This document shows, piece by piece, positions 35,086 through 45,822 of a DNA stretch of 64,000 nt. The stretch's first letter is position 1. Each line of letters opens with the position of its first letter. Both the position numbers and the translations under genes were made by a program. Origin of the DNA: Eutypella sp. D-1 (lineage: Eukaryota > Ascomycota > Sordariomycetes > Xylariales > Diatrypaceae); contig JAJTTP010000006.1 of the NCBI GenBank assembly GCA_023313575.1, positions 682,001-746,000 on the forward strand, written 5' to 3'. Below the pieces are notes generated by a model. That model was not told the origin of the DNA and did no database searches. It saw only the letters and a program-made list of their open reading frames with translations.

Positions 35086-36203
35086 GATGTGAGATATATT
35101 GTTTAGTATATGATGACAGGTAGGGAGGTGCGGGTCGGTGAGATGGGAAGTGTGGACTTGAGTACCATTTAGGGAATATCCAAACTTCAATGATTTCCGA
35201 TATACGGGAATTTATAAGTACGATCCTCGCAAACCTTCGCAAGGAGGAATTAATAAGCTCGGTGCCGTTGTCACCGTCATACCGTCACATCCTAGAGACC
35301 CCTGAATCACCCCTCGTCCGCCGATGGATCGTACAGGGACAAAGTTGGAGACACAAGATGCTATAGGACTTATCATCGCCGCCGCTGCCATTCACTGGAA
35401 CCCGAGTAAGCCCTACTCTATTGGCCATTTGTCATATCCCCGACGGGGAGGGGTTTAGCTTTTTTTTCCTGGGCCTTTTTTTTACGTTGAAGCATGAAAC
35501 GGCGATAAACCTCTCCGCACCGTCCTCCACCTATACACCTACCCAGGTAGTTTACGTTACAAAATGATATCGCTTTAGGAGATCGTTAATCGTTATCGTA
35601 GATCCTCGGGTTTGGTTTCTAATTATCCCAGCCCGGCTAGAACTATGTTAAGATATACTCCGTAGTCGGGAGTTACTTTTTGCCCTGCCACTCGGCCATT
35701 CGGCCCCCGGACCCCACGGCGAGTCGGAGCGCTCGTCGTCCGTGCCCGTTCACAATATCCATAACTAGTTTAGTCAAGGGGCTTCCGTGTGGATATCGTG
35801 TAGGAGTTAGCGGGGTTAATCGGATATCGACAGAGCTGAATATGTACAATTGCCTCAATTACTCTTGGCAACTCCATCTCAAGAAGATAGTGAACTACGA
35901 TGTAGAAATATCAACTTCCCTTCCACAGGACCCAAATACTCAGGTAGTTGTTCGTGCTGCTATTTTATCTATCTTGCCCAAAGGCTGTACCTTTGCTATA
36001 GATTATGAATCATGGCTTAATACATAGTACACACTTATTTTCATACAGTCTCGTTATCGTTTCTGTGGTTGGTTTCTGCTTTGCAGGCAAGAGACGTATA
36101 AACACTTAATATCAAATTCAACGCTTAGACACACTTTCCGAATCGGTTCGAAACAGAAGATATTCTCAGCGTTGTCTCTCAGCAGTAAGAACATTCAATT
36201 CCC
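35086..36203. other. Spacer between the DLH gene and the FAD oxidase
   Basis: 1.1 kb of AT-rich DNA holding the DLH promoter and the 3' UTR of the oxidase gene. No gene or RNA was recognised. Confidence 0.6.
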
Positions 36204-37817
36204 TCATATCTCACCCGTTGCATCTTCCGCTACCACCGGTTGCAATGAGATTGGATAGTAGAAGACCTCTTCCGGATCCAACTGCGCCTTGAGATCCCGG
36301 AGCCGAGGTAGGTTCTTGCCAAAGTATACGTCCTGTGCCGTCGTGCGGTTCAGGCTTGTGTCGGCGTAGTTGATGTACATGCCCCAATCTGACCGTCCCA
36401 AGGGCTTCGTTGTCTCTGCAACCCAGTTGTCCATTAAGCTAAAGCCATCGGCGGGGTACTCGCCCGATACCTCGCGGTCATAGAAGACGATGAGGAACAG
36501 CTTATCCCGATGTGCATACGATGTCGATGCTATGTTCGACGTCGCTACACTCGAATGCTTACCCCCGTGGATGTCGATATGGAAGTACCACACCCGCGTA
36601 TTGTTCTTGGCTGTCTCAAACCAATAGTTGACGAAGTTCTGCGCCGAGGTTCCGTTGAGTCCGTTGAGTTGTAGACTCTTGGCATAGAAGTTCTCGGTCT
36701 GGTAAGAAGTGGCATAATTTAGCACTGTTCGGTACGGTATGCATTTTCCAGTGGTTGCTCACCTGCTCGTAAGGGTGCGTCTGGTCAAGCTTCATGTTGG
36801 CATAGTGCTCGAGACTCTTGATCCAGTCGACAGTCTGCGATCTCACTAGCCTGCCACCTGACTTTTCCAGGAAGGGCTCTAGCGCGGTCTTAAGGTCCTC
36901 GTCATTTCCATGATAGGCGCCCTCAATTTGTGTCATGTGGGACGAGCCGACGACACGCATGTTTAGCTCAGCGGGCATGGTGTTCCGAGCGTAGTCCTCG
37001 AGCGCCTCGAGACCGGCAACCGCAGTGGACTGGTTCCAGGGCAGGTTGACGATAAACCAAGTGACATTCTTCGGTGCCTCGAATGTCCTAAATTCGTACG
37101 AGGCGGCGATGCCGAAATTCGATCCTGCGCCAAGCATGCCCCAAAAGAGATCGGGATTTTCACTCTCAGAAGTATGGACGACTGTCGAGTTCGCCAGCAC
37201 CACGGTAATTCCGGCCACCCAGTCCAGCGCTAAGCCGTGGGTGTGAGAGGACATGCCGAAGCCACCGTGAAGAACATGACCCGAAACACCAACGCTGCAT
37301 TGGTCAGTTCGTGATAAAGTGGATGACCATGTAGTAAGACTTACCCAGGACATGTTCCATGTGAAATGGCGCGGCCACCTTGAGCGTACAACTCTGAAGC
37401 TACATGTCCTAACCTTGAGCCAGCCTGGACAGTGGCAATGTTCGTCTCAGGGTCAACCTTAACATCGTACATGCGATCGAGCTGGATGATGAGGTGACCG
37501 TCTTCTCCGCCGAGACCCAATGATGCATAGCTGTGGCCTCCAGTCTTGGGAGTCACTTTGACTCCTGTCTCTGCACCACAGGAGACGGCTGATTGGATAT
37601 GTTCGGTTGTGGTCGGTACGGCAATGGCGACTGGCGTGTATTTCACTCTCTCGTTGAAGGAGGACACATCAAGTTCCCATTCATCAGATCCGACCGCGTC
37701 CACGGGCACTTCGGCCTTAGCCAGGCAGTCGTCTAGGGCTGCACGTTTGTCGAGCGCAGCCCCCTGTGCCAGGGTAGCTATAAGGCCAAGCCCAGCTGCT
37801 ATCCAAGCTCTCGTCAT
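36204..37817 (-). CDS. Secreted FAD-linked oxidase, berberine-bridge / glucooligosaccharide-oxidase type (PCMH fold)
   Basis: Three exons (37345-37817, 36763-37294, 36204-36698) encode 499 residues; the introns are 50 and 64 bases. A signal peptide (residues 1 to about 20) is followed by a KR Kex2-type site (residues 24-25). The PCMH FAD-binding domain has both flavin-linking residues of bicovalent enzymes: H95 in KTGGHSYASLG (8-alpha-histidyl) and C156 in SHGTCPGVG (6-cysteinyl). The second exon holds the substrate domain. The C-terminus has the BBE motif DVYFGKNLPRLRDLKAQLDPEEVF. Fungal relatives oxidise the reducing end of sugars to lactones, or act on alkaloids and other alcohols, releasing H2O2 (family knowledge). 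The substrate cannot be decided here; several N-glycosylation sequons fit a secreted protein. It is divergent from the lactonase gene. Confidence 0.92.
36699..36762 (-). other. Second intron of the FAD oxidase
   Basis: 64-base intron (GTGAGC...ACCAG, phase 0) that joins PYEQ to TENFYAKS. Confidence 0.88.
37295..37344 (-). other. First intron of the FAD oxidase
   Basis: 50-base intron (GTAAGT...GCAG) with a CTGAC branch-like site. It splits the codon right after the flavin-binding Cys motif and restores GTCPGVGVSGH. Confidence 0.9.
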
Positions 37818-39623
37818 ATTTATAGATGGACAACGAAGCTCAATTGTTGATTAAGCCCCCGATGACTAAGGGAACAACCGGGGCTAGAAGGAAGAAGTAT
37901 CCTGAGTTATCAGGCTACACGCTATTCAACGGATCTTCCTCTAGCAACTCGAGGTATTCGACTCTACTTAAAGTATGCCTGAGCTCATGGACGTCCCGGG
38001 ACGCGGTCAGTTGATCCGAAGTCCATGAATTTGCACCTCCCATATTGATGACGGAAAATGAATATGTCAGATTGTCTCCTCCTCTTTGAATAAATGAAAC
38101 TTACGATAATCAAACGAGCCAAGTTCTATATCACTGGCCAGGACCACCCCCGGAAGCTGCCGTGGTCGACTTCCCCACGATCGGGTTCTCCAGCCTTTGG
38201 TCTGGCCCCCTCGAGATACGACGCATACAGGCTGTAATTTCTGTAATTCCGCCTCGCAGCCTTACGGCATATCTCTTAGTGCTAGCGGGACCGAGTGTCT
38301 CCCCGGTAATTAAAACATATCGGCGTCTGTCCCTGGCTCCCATATGTCCTTCTTAGTAGGGGATAGCCCAAGTCACGATATTTCGCCGGGTACTTGAGCC
38401 CCCTGCCTCATAGGACCAGCAAACCCCAACTATTGAAGAAATGTTTACGGCATATAACGAGCTAACGGCATGTTACTTAGACCCAGATCCGATGTACCCA
38501 CACGATAAGGGGGGCGATGCTACACTGTTCCTGTCCTCGGCCCGGGTCTTATCTAGTTGACGTTGGCGAAGATGAGCCCCTTGGAAGGCTACGACTTGGC
38601 ATAAATGTGGCCAAGTCTCTTAAAAAAACTAGCTTTGCATTCGATATGGGCGAGTGTCATACTTACCTGGCATCTTTCCTGAAGGAAATTCGGGCTTCAA
38701 TGCTGTCGAATGCTCGATCGGCTTGTTACGCGATGTCCTTTCGAGCTACCTACCTCAGGAACGGAGCCGATGCTCTCTTGGGTACCGTTCACCTCAAAAT
38801 CACATGTTACGCGATGCGACATAAAATGCTACTTTGAAGTAGTAAGGTGAGTATACTGTAGCATTATGGACAGGCACACCCCACGCTTGACCCCAGGCGA
38901 GGGACTGATGGTTAAGTGACATGCCGAGTGTGCAGGACCGTCCCTCCGGGATCGACAGAGTTCTCGGGAAATTTTTCTCGTCAGAAGAGCGCGGCCGAGA
39001 GTGACCTCCTCAATTCCCCACACTCAATCAAGCTGCTGTGATCATTCGCAATCTATTGCGCCTGCTTCATATCTGACTCTGCGGGATTTTATGTTCCCTT
39101 CAGTTCCCCACGGGGGAGCGCTAATTAGCCGCGACAACGCCGACCCCCTTTTAAATTGACGATCTCCTCTTGTCCGACATGTACATTCATGCCCCACAGA
39201 CGCGCCTCGGGGAGGGCGTTCCGCAGGATTTCCGTTTTCGTCTTCGGAGCGAGGACTGGCGGCTCGCGCGCGGCGGCCGCGGTGCCTCCGCGGCAATTGG
39301 CCCAATGTGCAAGAGATGAACGTTTCAAACAAGGATCTACCCGTGAATCAGGCACGACGTGTCTGAGAGTGTAGTTGGGGAGGCGATGATGGAAAGTAGC
39401 TAGGTACCTACCTGGATATGTATGCCATGCACACGTGCGATCTGTAACACGCTGGCTTCTCGTCATCGGGTTGCCTTTTTCTGCGGGGCACGAATTCTTC
39501 CGGAATAGTTATCTTCGCTCGAACGATCTGGAATAGTCCTTCCTCATCACAAGACACATTCAACTGGGTCAACGTGTGCGCGTGCGGCTCACTCTGCTCT
39601 CTAAAACACCTAGCATCTTTGCG
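37818..39623. other. Shared divergent promoter region of the FAD oxidase and lactonase
   Basis: 1.8 kb between two divergent genes. The right third is GC-rich and contains several CCCCAC/GCGGGG hexamers that fit the CreA/Cre1 consensus SYGGRG (listed separately). Open frames at 38517-38837 (plus) and 39042-39466 (minus) have no family resemblance. Confidence 0.6.
39016..39488. promoter_or_regulatory. Cluster of candidate CreA carbon-catabolite-repressor sites
   Basis: Hexamers matching SYGGRG or its complement occur at 39016-39021, 39106-39111, 39192-39197 and 39483-39488, between about 140 and 610 bases upstream of the lactonase ATG. The consensus is loose: about two matches are expected by chance in this length, so this is weak evidence. 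Confidence 0.25.
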
Positions 39624-40895
39624 ATGGCGCCGACTGCACTCGGTATCACAACACCTGTGCTGGCATTGCTATCACAGGCCCAAGGCGCCATACTATTGGC
39701 ATCCCACTATACGGGAGAGATCCATACTCTTTCGTTGGAATTAGGGGCCGATGGTGCCGACGCCAGCCTGACAACAACGGGCTCGGCGACAGGATGCGGT
39801 CAGCTGCCGGCATGGCTTGAATGGGATGCCGACACTCAAAGCGTCTATTGCATCGACGAGAGCTGGTTCGGAAGTGGCATGGCTGCTTCTTTCAGCGTCG
39901 CCGCGGACGGTACTCTGACACAGACTGGGCAAACCACTACGTTGGGCGCGTCAGTCCACAGCACCTTGTTCGGCGGCACGGATGGAAAGGGATTCCTGGC
40001 TACGACGGAATAGTATGCAATACCCACTCAATGGGTCCTCAGTCTCTTGAACCATACAAACTGTAACTAACACTTGCATCCTAGTGACCCTTCGACCCTC
40101 ACGACTTACAAGCTACCCCTGAGCGCCAGCACAACAGTCCAACAGCAACTCGAGTTCAACCTAACGGCTCCTGGTCCAAACCCACGCCAGGAGGCGTCAC
40201 ACCCACACTCGAGCCTCCCAGACCCGACCGGCCGCTTCCTCCTGGTTCCAGACCTTGGCGCCGACTTGATTCGGGTCCTCGGTGTTGACACCGCGAGCGG
40301 GGAGCTCTTAGAATGCGGGGCGGGACAAGCCGACCCGGGCGACGGGCCACGACACGGCACCTTTTGGGCACCGACAACGGGATCCACAGACGGTCTGATG
40401 CTGTATACGGTTAACGAGCTGGGAAACTCGGTGTCTGCGTGGGCTGTGTCATACCCCGACGGTGAAGCGGGCGGGTGCCTAACGCTGTCCAAAACGCAGA
40501 CACTATCCACGTTCGAGGAGGGAACTAGCGCACCCGCGGGGTCCAAGGCGGCTGAGGTGCACGTGCGGGACGGGTTTTTGTACGCGGCAAACCGAGCGGA
40601 CGAGACGTTCGGGGCGGAGCAGGACTCGATCGCGACCTACGCGATCGATGTGGGGACCGGGGAGATCGCTTGGCTCGGCGCCGACAACGCACACGCCTGG
40701 TTCCCGCGCACCTTCGCGATTAACGCTGCGGGTGACCTCATCGCCGTCGGTGGCCAGACCAGCAGCAATGTTGCCATCATCACGCGCGACCCCGAGACCG
40801 GCCGCCTCGGTGATCTCGTCGCTGACGTCCAGGTAGCGACGCCCGGCACGCCGCAGGAGGAGGACGGTCTGAGCGCCGTTATCTGGATTGAGTAA
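39624..40895 (+). CDS. Lactonase family protein, seven-bladed beta-propeller, with signal peptide
   Basis: Two exons (39624-40012, 40085-40895) encode 399 residues; the intron is 72 bases (GTATGC...CCTAG, phase 2). The N-terminus is hydrophobic (about residues 1-21, ending SQAQG), so the protein is probably secreted, unlike bacterial cytosolic 6-phosphogluconolactonases. The body is a repeated propeller with family stretches such as SHPHSSLPDPTGRFLLVPDLGADLI, YTVNELGNSVSAW and RTFAINAAGDLIAVGGQ. Members cover 6-phosphogluconolactonases and muconate-cycloisomerase-like enzymes, and fungal secreted members are poorly characterised (known). Its place next to a lactone-producing oxidase type suggests it opens sugar lactones outside the cell; this is inference. 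An upstream in-frame extension to 39576 is less likely because it precedes the signal sequence. Confidence 0.87.
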
Positions 40896-41207
40896 CTGAA
40901 CACTTTAGATTAGTCTACTTGATATACTAGAAGGTACTTGATCTAGGTTAGTCTTTCAATATTTCCGTAGGGCATGTGGTCTGTTCTACTACGGATTGTG
41001 TCTATAGTTTCTATCTACAAGTGCGCGCTGTCCATACTCAAAGTCTAGTAATTAACTCCAAGTCATGACATGGTAATCTAAGGCTCCCATTGTAAGCCAT
41101 GCCAAGAGCTCGTCGTGGCGTGTTAAATAGCCCAATATATGGTTTGCAGGAGGTGGTCCAAACCCCATAACGTAGGATCGTAGACGTAACCCTGATGCCA
41201 GATATCC
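40896..41207. other. Convergent 3' spacer between the lactonase and sugar transporter
   Basis: About 310 bases of AT-rich DNA with both 3' UTRs and no coding signal. Confidence 0.65.
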
Positions 41208-43638
41208 CTAAAGCACACTCCTTTCGATATGAGCAGAGCTCTTCCCAAGACCGTTCTCCTCGTCCTTCTCGAGAGCTCCTTTCGGCCCTGAGGGGACATC
41301 AGAAGGATGCGCGGAGCTGATCCGTCGTTCCTCCTCGCGCTGCTGGGTGAGGAACCTCTGTGGGCACTTCTCAGACTTGGCGTCGGGGTCGTTGTGGATG
41401 AAGATATTCTGGTTTGCCATGAAGAAACGGTCGATGTCCTCGAGGGAGCGGTCCGCCGTCTCGGGGTAGAAGAAGTACACGATTGGCACAAAAGAGAAGT
41501 TGAACACAGTCCAGATGATGTAGAACCTCCAGCCTATCGAATCTATTCCGATAGGTGTGATTTCGACGACCATAAAGTTCACGATCCACTTAATACCACA
41601 GAGTTAGCAGTTGTCTCTTCTGGTCCAGGGGTTGGTGTGTTCTGTTATAATATTTTTAGGCGAGGAGGTACAAAAACAACACCGGGGTTTCTTACGTTAG
41701 TAGCTGTCCCCAGCGCAGCGCCCTTCGTCCGCATTGAAAGAGAGTTGATCTCCGTGGGGTAAAGCCACGGCACACCTTGCCAGCCAATGCCGAAGAAAAC
41801 GTAATAGAGAAAGAAGAAGGCGACTGAAGCTTTAGCCTACCCACCATTCGTGTTAGCAGGGTGAAGCATACGAGGTAGCCGCATTAGTACAACAGTAAGT
41901 CTGTAGATAGCGACGGGGTGTCGGAGACGGGCAATGATTTGACTTGGGAACCAAGTCCCGGACTGCTACACTACTTACCCATTGCGTCTGTGGCCCATCC
42001 CCGATCCTGGTATCCTCGGCGTAGCGAATGCAGACCGTTATGATGAGGTAACAGAAGAATTGTCCGAAGGCGGCATCTATTTCCCAGGTCAGCTCTTGAG
42101 TATATGCGAGAAGCATTGCAGAGGCAATAACATACACATCATCATCTTCCTCCGGCCCCACCTCTCAATGTTCGGGATACTAATCAGGCTAAAGAGGAGG
42201 TAGCTGACGGAGTTGCAGGCGGCGAGGAGTCGGGCGAGTTTATCTTCGAGGCCGACGGAATTGATGAGGACGAGAGGCAAGTAGTAGCTCGTGACATTGA
42301 TACCCGAAAACTGTTGCATAGCCTGGGTGCCCATGCCGAGGATCAAGCGGCGCATAGTGCAGGTGCCGCCACCACCATTCGGGGGCGTCTTTCCGCGAAG
42401 CAGCATCGACCATGGAATGGTGTTCTCACGCTCAAAATTGACGGCCCACTGGATGTCCTTGGACTGCGCAATGACATGGGAATCCGTGGGGTCCAGCGCC
42501 TCGAGGTCCGCGAGAATTACCTCGGCCTCTTCCACACGGCCCTCGGCGATCAGCCATCGCGGGCTCTCCGGCAGCCAGGGGACCATTCCGTACAGCACAA
42601 AGATGAACAGAAACTGCAAGGCCAGCGGGAACCGCCACGCAACACTCCCCGAAGCGAACGACATGCCGTACGTTACCCAGTTACCTGCCACCGGTCAGCT
42701 AACCTGCGTCATATTATGGCTATAGTGTGGGGATAGAATTGCGGCGATGTACTTAGCGAGAAGCCGGCGACGTTCAGAATCATCTCTATGACGATGAGTT
42801 TTCCCCGCCAGTTCGCCTTGGAGGTTTCTCCCTGCCATACCGGTGCGGTAGACTGTAACAATTGTTAATACCGGACACTAAGGGTGACTAGGATATAGGG
42901 TGGGACTTGACGAACAGTGTTGATCCCATTACCGATACCAGCCACTATCCTCCCAACCATCATCTGGGCGTAGCCATATGCGGCGGTCTGCAGGATGGCA
43001 CCGACGCTCATGATAGTTGTACCAATGAGCCGCAAGATGTTAGTAAAGGCTTTCAAGGGCTTGCCATCCAAAGTTTCCAACCCCCTCCGTTCCACGAGGA
43101 TCCAGACGCGAAAAAAAGCGGGGAAGACCTTTTCGAGAATAGGGGGGCGGGGTTTGGTAACCGACATACTGGATTTTGACCGTTAGCATTGAAATGAAGC
43201 AAACATGCAAAACATATTTCCCTTCCCGTACCGAGGGCGCGGCTCTCCGATCAGCCGACATCCTCAATACGAGAAATTTCCTTGTTGTCACACGTACCAA
43301 TTGTCTTCTTCCGCCCGAACCGCTCACCTATCCAGATAGTCGAGATCGCGCCGAAGAAGCATCCGACGTCGTATATCGCCGTCACTGTGCTCTGCAGCGT
43401 TGAGTCGCCCGTGATGCCCATCAGGTCTAGGAATTCGGGTGTCACGATGACCCCGCCGAAAACCCCTTGATCGTAGCTGTTTGCTTCGACGTTAGCTCCA
43501 ATCCCGGCCCCATAGATGTGCGTTCCATGGATAAAAAGGGGACACTTGCCCAAAGAGCGCCATATCCGAGGCGGCGGCCACGGTCACCCAGAAGGTTAGC
43601 CAGCCCCCTCTGAGCCCGAAGTACCGTTTCTGACCCAT
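41208..43638 (-). CDS. MFS sugar transporter (sugar porter family)
   Basis: Eight exons: 43550-43638, 43294-43476, 42916-43006, 42753-42852, 42136-42684, 41979-42076, 41696-41836 and 41208-41588, giving about 543 residues in a consistent frame. The 12-helix sugar porter has the hallmarks GERFGRKKT after helix 2, PESPRWL before the central loop, QQFSGINVTSYY in helix 7, ERWGRRKMMM and PETADRSLEDIDRFF near the end. It should import hexoses or related sugars by proton symport at the plasma membrane (family knowledge). Intron 1 has a GC donor (GGgcaagt). The second intron has no good acceptor next to the conserved ILIGT-like segment: the model used shortens helix 2 by several residues, and an alternative donor at 43298 changes phase. 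The gene may therefore be slightly damaged or spliced unusually. It is convergent with the lactonase. Confidence 0.85.
43007..43293 (-). other. Abnormal second intron of the sugar transporter
   Basis: 287 bases between exon 2 and exon 3. The donor used is GTGTGA and the acceptor ATGAG. The block ATTGGTAC occurs at the exon 2 end (43293-43300 area) and again just inside the 3' end of the intron. Deleting exactly one copy with the sequence between would also keep the frame. Canonical alternatives give frameshifts. Confidence 0.45.
43477..43549 (-). other. GC-AG first intron of the sugar transporter
   Basis: 73 bases, with donor GCAAGT (GC instead of GT but otherwise a perfect match) and acceptor ACAG. 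It joins the conserved ALFG to YDQGVFGG in phase 2; the nearby GT donor would shift the frame. Confidence 0.78.
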
Positions 43639-44187
43639 CTTAAAAATGTATTTCTATCAAGATCTCCGAAAAAGAAAAAAAGCCAGATGTGTAAGCAGAA
43701 TTCAACCTCGCCGATTACCGCGACTGAGTCGGGGGAGTTGTCATAGGGGCTATATATACATATATGAAGGAGCAGTCGATATACCTACTTTTTCAGGGGC
43801 TTTCGAGGCTTCAAGCGCCGACACAGCACCGCCTGATGATCGACGACATGTCATGACTCGAGACGGCCCGTTGATGTAGATCATGGATTAGACATGGCTG
43901 GCAAGACTGAAGGTTACAGTAGGCATCTTGCCTAATGTAACGGTCCCCGCAAATCTCCTGTCGACTATGTGCTTGATTAGTGGCCGTCAGCCATCCGGTA
44001 CTACATCAGTATCGCATCGGGGGATGCTATGACGTGCTGTATTGTCGGCTTATACCGCATGAACGTGGGGGAAGCCTGTGATCCCGCGCTATGGAAGGCT
44101 TCCAGAAACAGCTTAAAAACTCGCTGATACTCAATTGGTTGACCTCAATGGCATGCCAATGATGCATGTGTGTGTGGGTGTATGCGC

Positions 44188-44213
44188 AAAAAAAAAAAAA
44201 AAACAAAAAAAAA
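44188..44213. repeat. Interrupted poly-A tract
   Basis: Sixteen A, one C, then nine A on the plus strand, with a nearby TG run. It could be a slippage tract or the poly-A tail of an old retro-copy, but no coding or target-site evidence was seen. Confidence 0.85.
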
Positions 44214-45690
44214 CATCATTAAAAGCCGCATCTCTCAGCACTGTAGGCATACAAGAGCCATCAAACCCGCTTTTTGACTCTTATAAGGGCCTCGCCCAAA
44301 CCAAACCCAATCAATACACCTGGACGAAACCTTCGAATTCTCTTATTAGAGAGCACTGTCCTTTACACTCTCAATTACGTGCCCGCGGTCTCGAATTCTC
44401 GCGTCGACAACCTCGACGCCCTATCTTCATCATGCACTCACCGTGAATAGCCGCTGTAGCATATAGAATCTAGATCGACGACAAGTACGCAATACGCGCC
44501 CTCAACATGAACCTAGCGATCAATTTACCGAGTGACCTCCCTGCATAAACACTAGTGATGATGCCCCAAAACCTCAGGGGCCGGTCAGAGGACGATTGAC
44601 GTATATCGGTCCTAACCTACTCGGACCGAATGTGGCGGGCCATTTGACGAAAGCTTGGTATCAGTACTAAGGAGAAGTTGGGTGTAGGTAGTCAAGGTGA
44701 ACAGTAGTGGATACTGGTGAATGGCGATCACCCTGCTTCCCTCAATGGGGAAGTATTAGTGTCCGGGGAAATCACTTTTTAGAGCCATATATAGCGCCGA
44801 GCTTACGTCGAAGAGATGCCAATACACACACTATGTACGCCTTGTTTCTCGATTTTAGTGCGCGCTACTGGATCCCCCACATACTATCAAGGGCCGGACG
44901 TTAGACTAACGAGTAAAAAAAGGGGGTAGAGTACTGAGGCATATGTTTGCGCTGCGTTTATGGATGTTTGTAGACGAACTGGTGACGTCCTCGTTCTCGA
45001 TAGAAGATAACGGGGCTGGGACTATTCCAAACCAGAAGTAAACATAAAATTTCTTGTTAGATACCAGTCATCCAAGTGGAAGGTGCAAGCGTTTAGAATA
45101 GGCTATGCAAAGCGGTTGCCGTTTGTTAGACGGCTGTCCGGCAGATACGAGGTCTATTCGTTTGCTGTTTGGAAAAACATGCATATCATGATAGCAACAT
45201 TGCTATATCATCCTCCTAGGATTGGCTCTTTCCCCAGATTTGTTGTCCCGTGACATACTTCCCTTCAAGGGTTGAGCATTGGCAGATAAGCCGTGTACCT
45301 TTTCATACCCGGTAAGCGTCTCTCGGAACCACGTGGAGTGCCAGGAGCCCTTGGTCTTGCTGCACGTGGTTCACGGTACATAGCAAGCGGAATATGTTCG
45401 CGTTCATAGGGGAACCATATCATTGGGAACCTTCAACCCCTCACTTCATCATATATGATGTTGACGTTAGTCATGTTTGATGGTCAGTGCCGATGATAGC
45501 CCTCCTATCTAGGACTAGGGGAGCTTCCCCAGATTAGAAGGTCATTGTCCTGCAGAAAGTCATGAGATAGCTGTAGTGTAACGGAGATGATAGTTTGCGT
45601 AGAGATAGAGCGATACTGAATACCCACGTAAGTTGGGGTTATCATCTCCTAAGCTCGACTCGGATATCGGATCCGGTTCGACTTCCGCAC

Positions 45691-45697
45691 ATATAAG
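45691..45697 (+). promoter_or_regulatory. Candidate TATA box of the secreted protein gene
   Basis: ATATAAG lies about 130 bases before the ATG at 45823, at a plausible distance for a fungal core promoter with a short 5' UTR. Confidence 0.5.
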
Positions 45698-45822
45698 GGC
45701 GCCTTGGATCATCTAATATCCAATCTCTACCTTGTATCTTCAAGACATCTTTGATATTCACCTTGTTCATCTGTGAAGGACTTAATCCAGACTTGCATAC
45801 TAGACTCATCTATCAAGAAGCG

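Larger units (their letters stand above)
43639..45822. other. Spacer between the sugar transporter and the small secreted protein gene
   Basis: 2.2 kb holding the transporter promoter on the left and the secreted-protein promoter on the right. It contains a poly-A tract at 44188-44213 and no convincing gene or RNA. Confidence 0.6.

Noticed and set aside
36130..36160. GGTTCGAAAC resembling a tRNA B box
   Set aside because: No matching A box at the right distance and no foldable cloverleaf was found.
44188..44213. Poly-A tract as the tail of a retrotransposed copy
   Set aside because: No coding fragment lies upstream and no flanking target-site duplication was recognised; slippage is a simpler explanation.
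45670..45685. GGTTCGACTTCC resembling a tRNA B box upstream of the secreted protein gene
   Set aside because: It deviates from the consensus and lacks an A box; the nearby ATATAAG fits a protein-gene promoter better.
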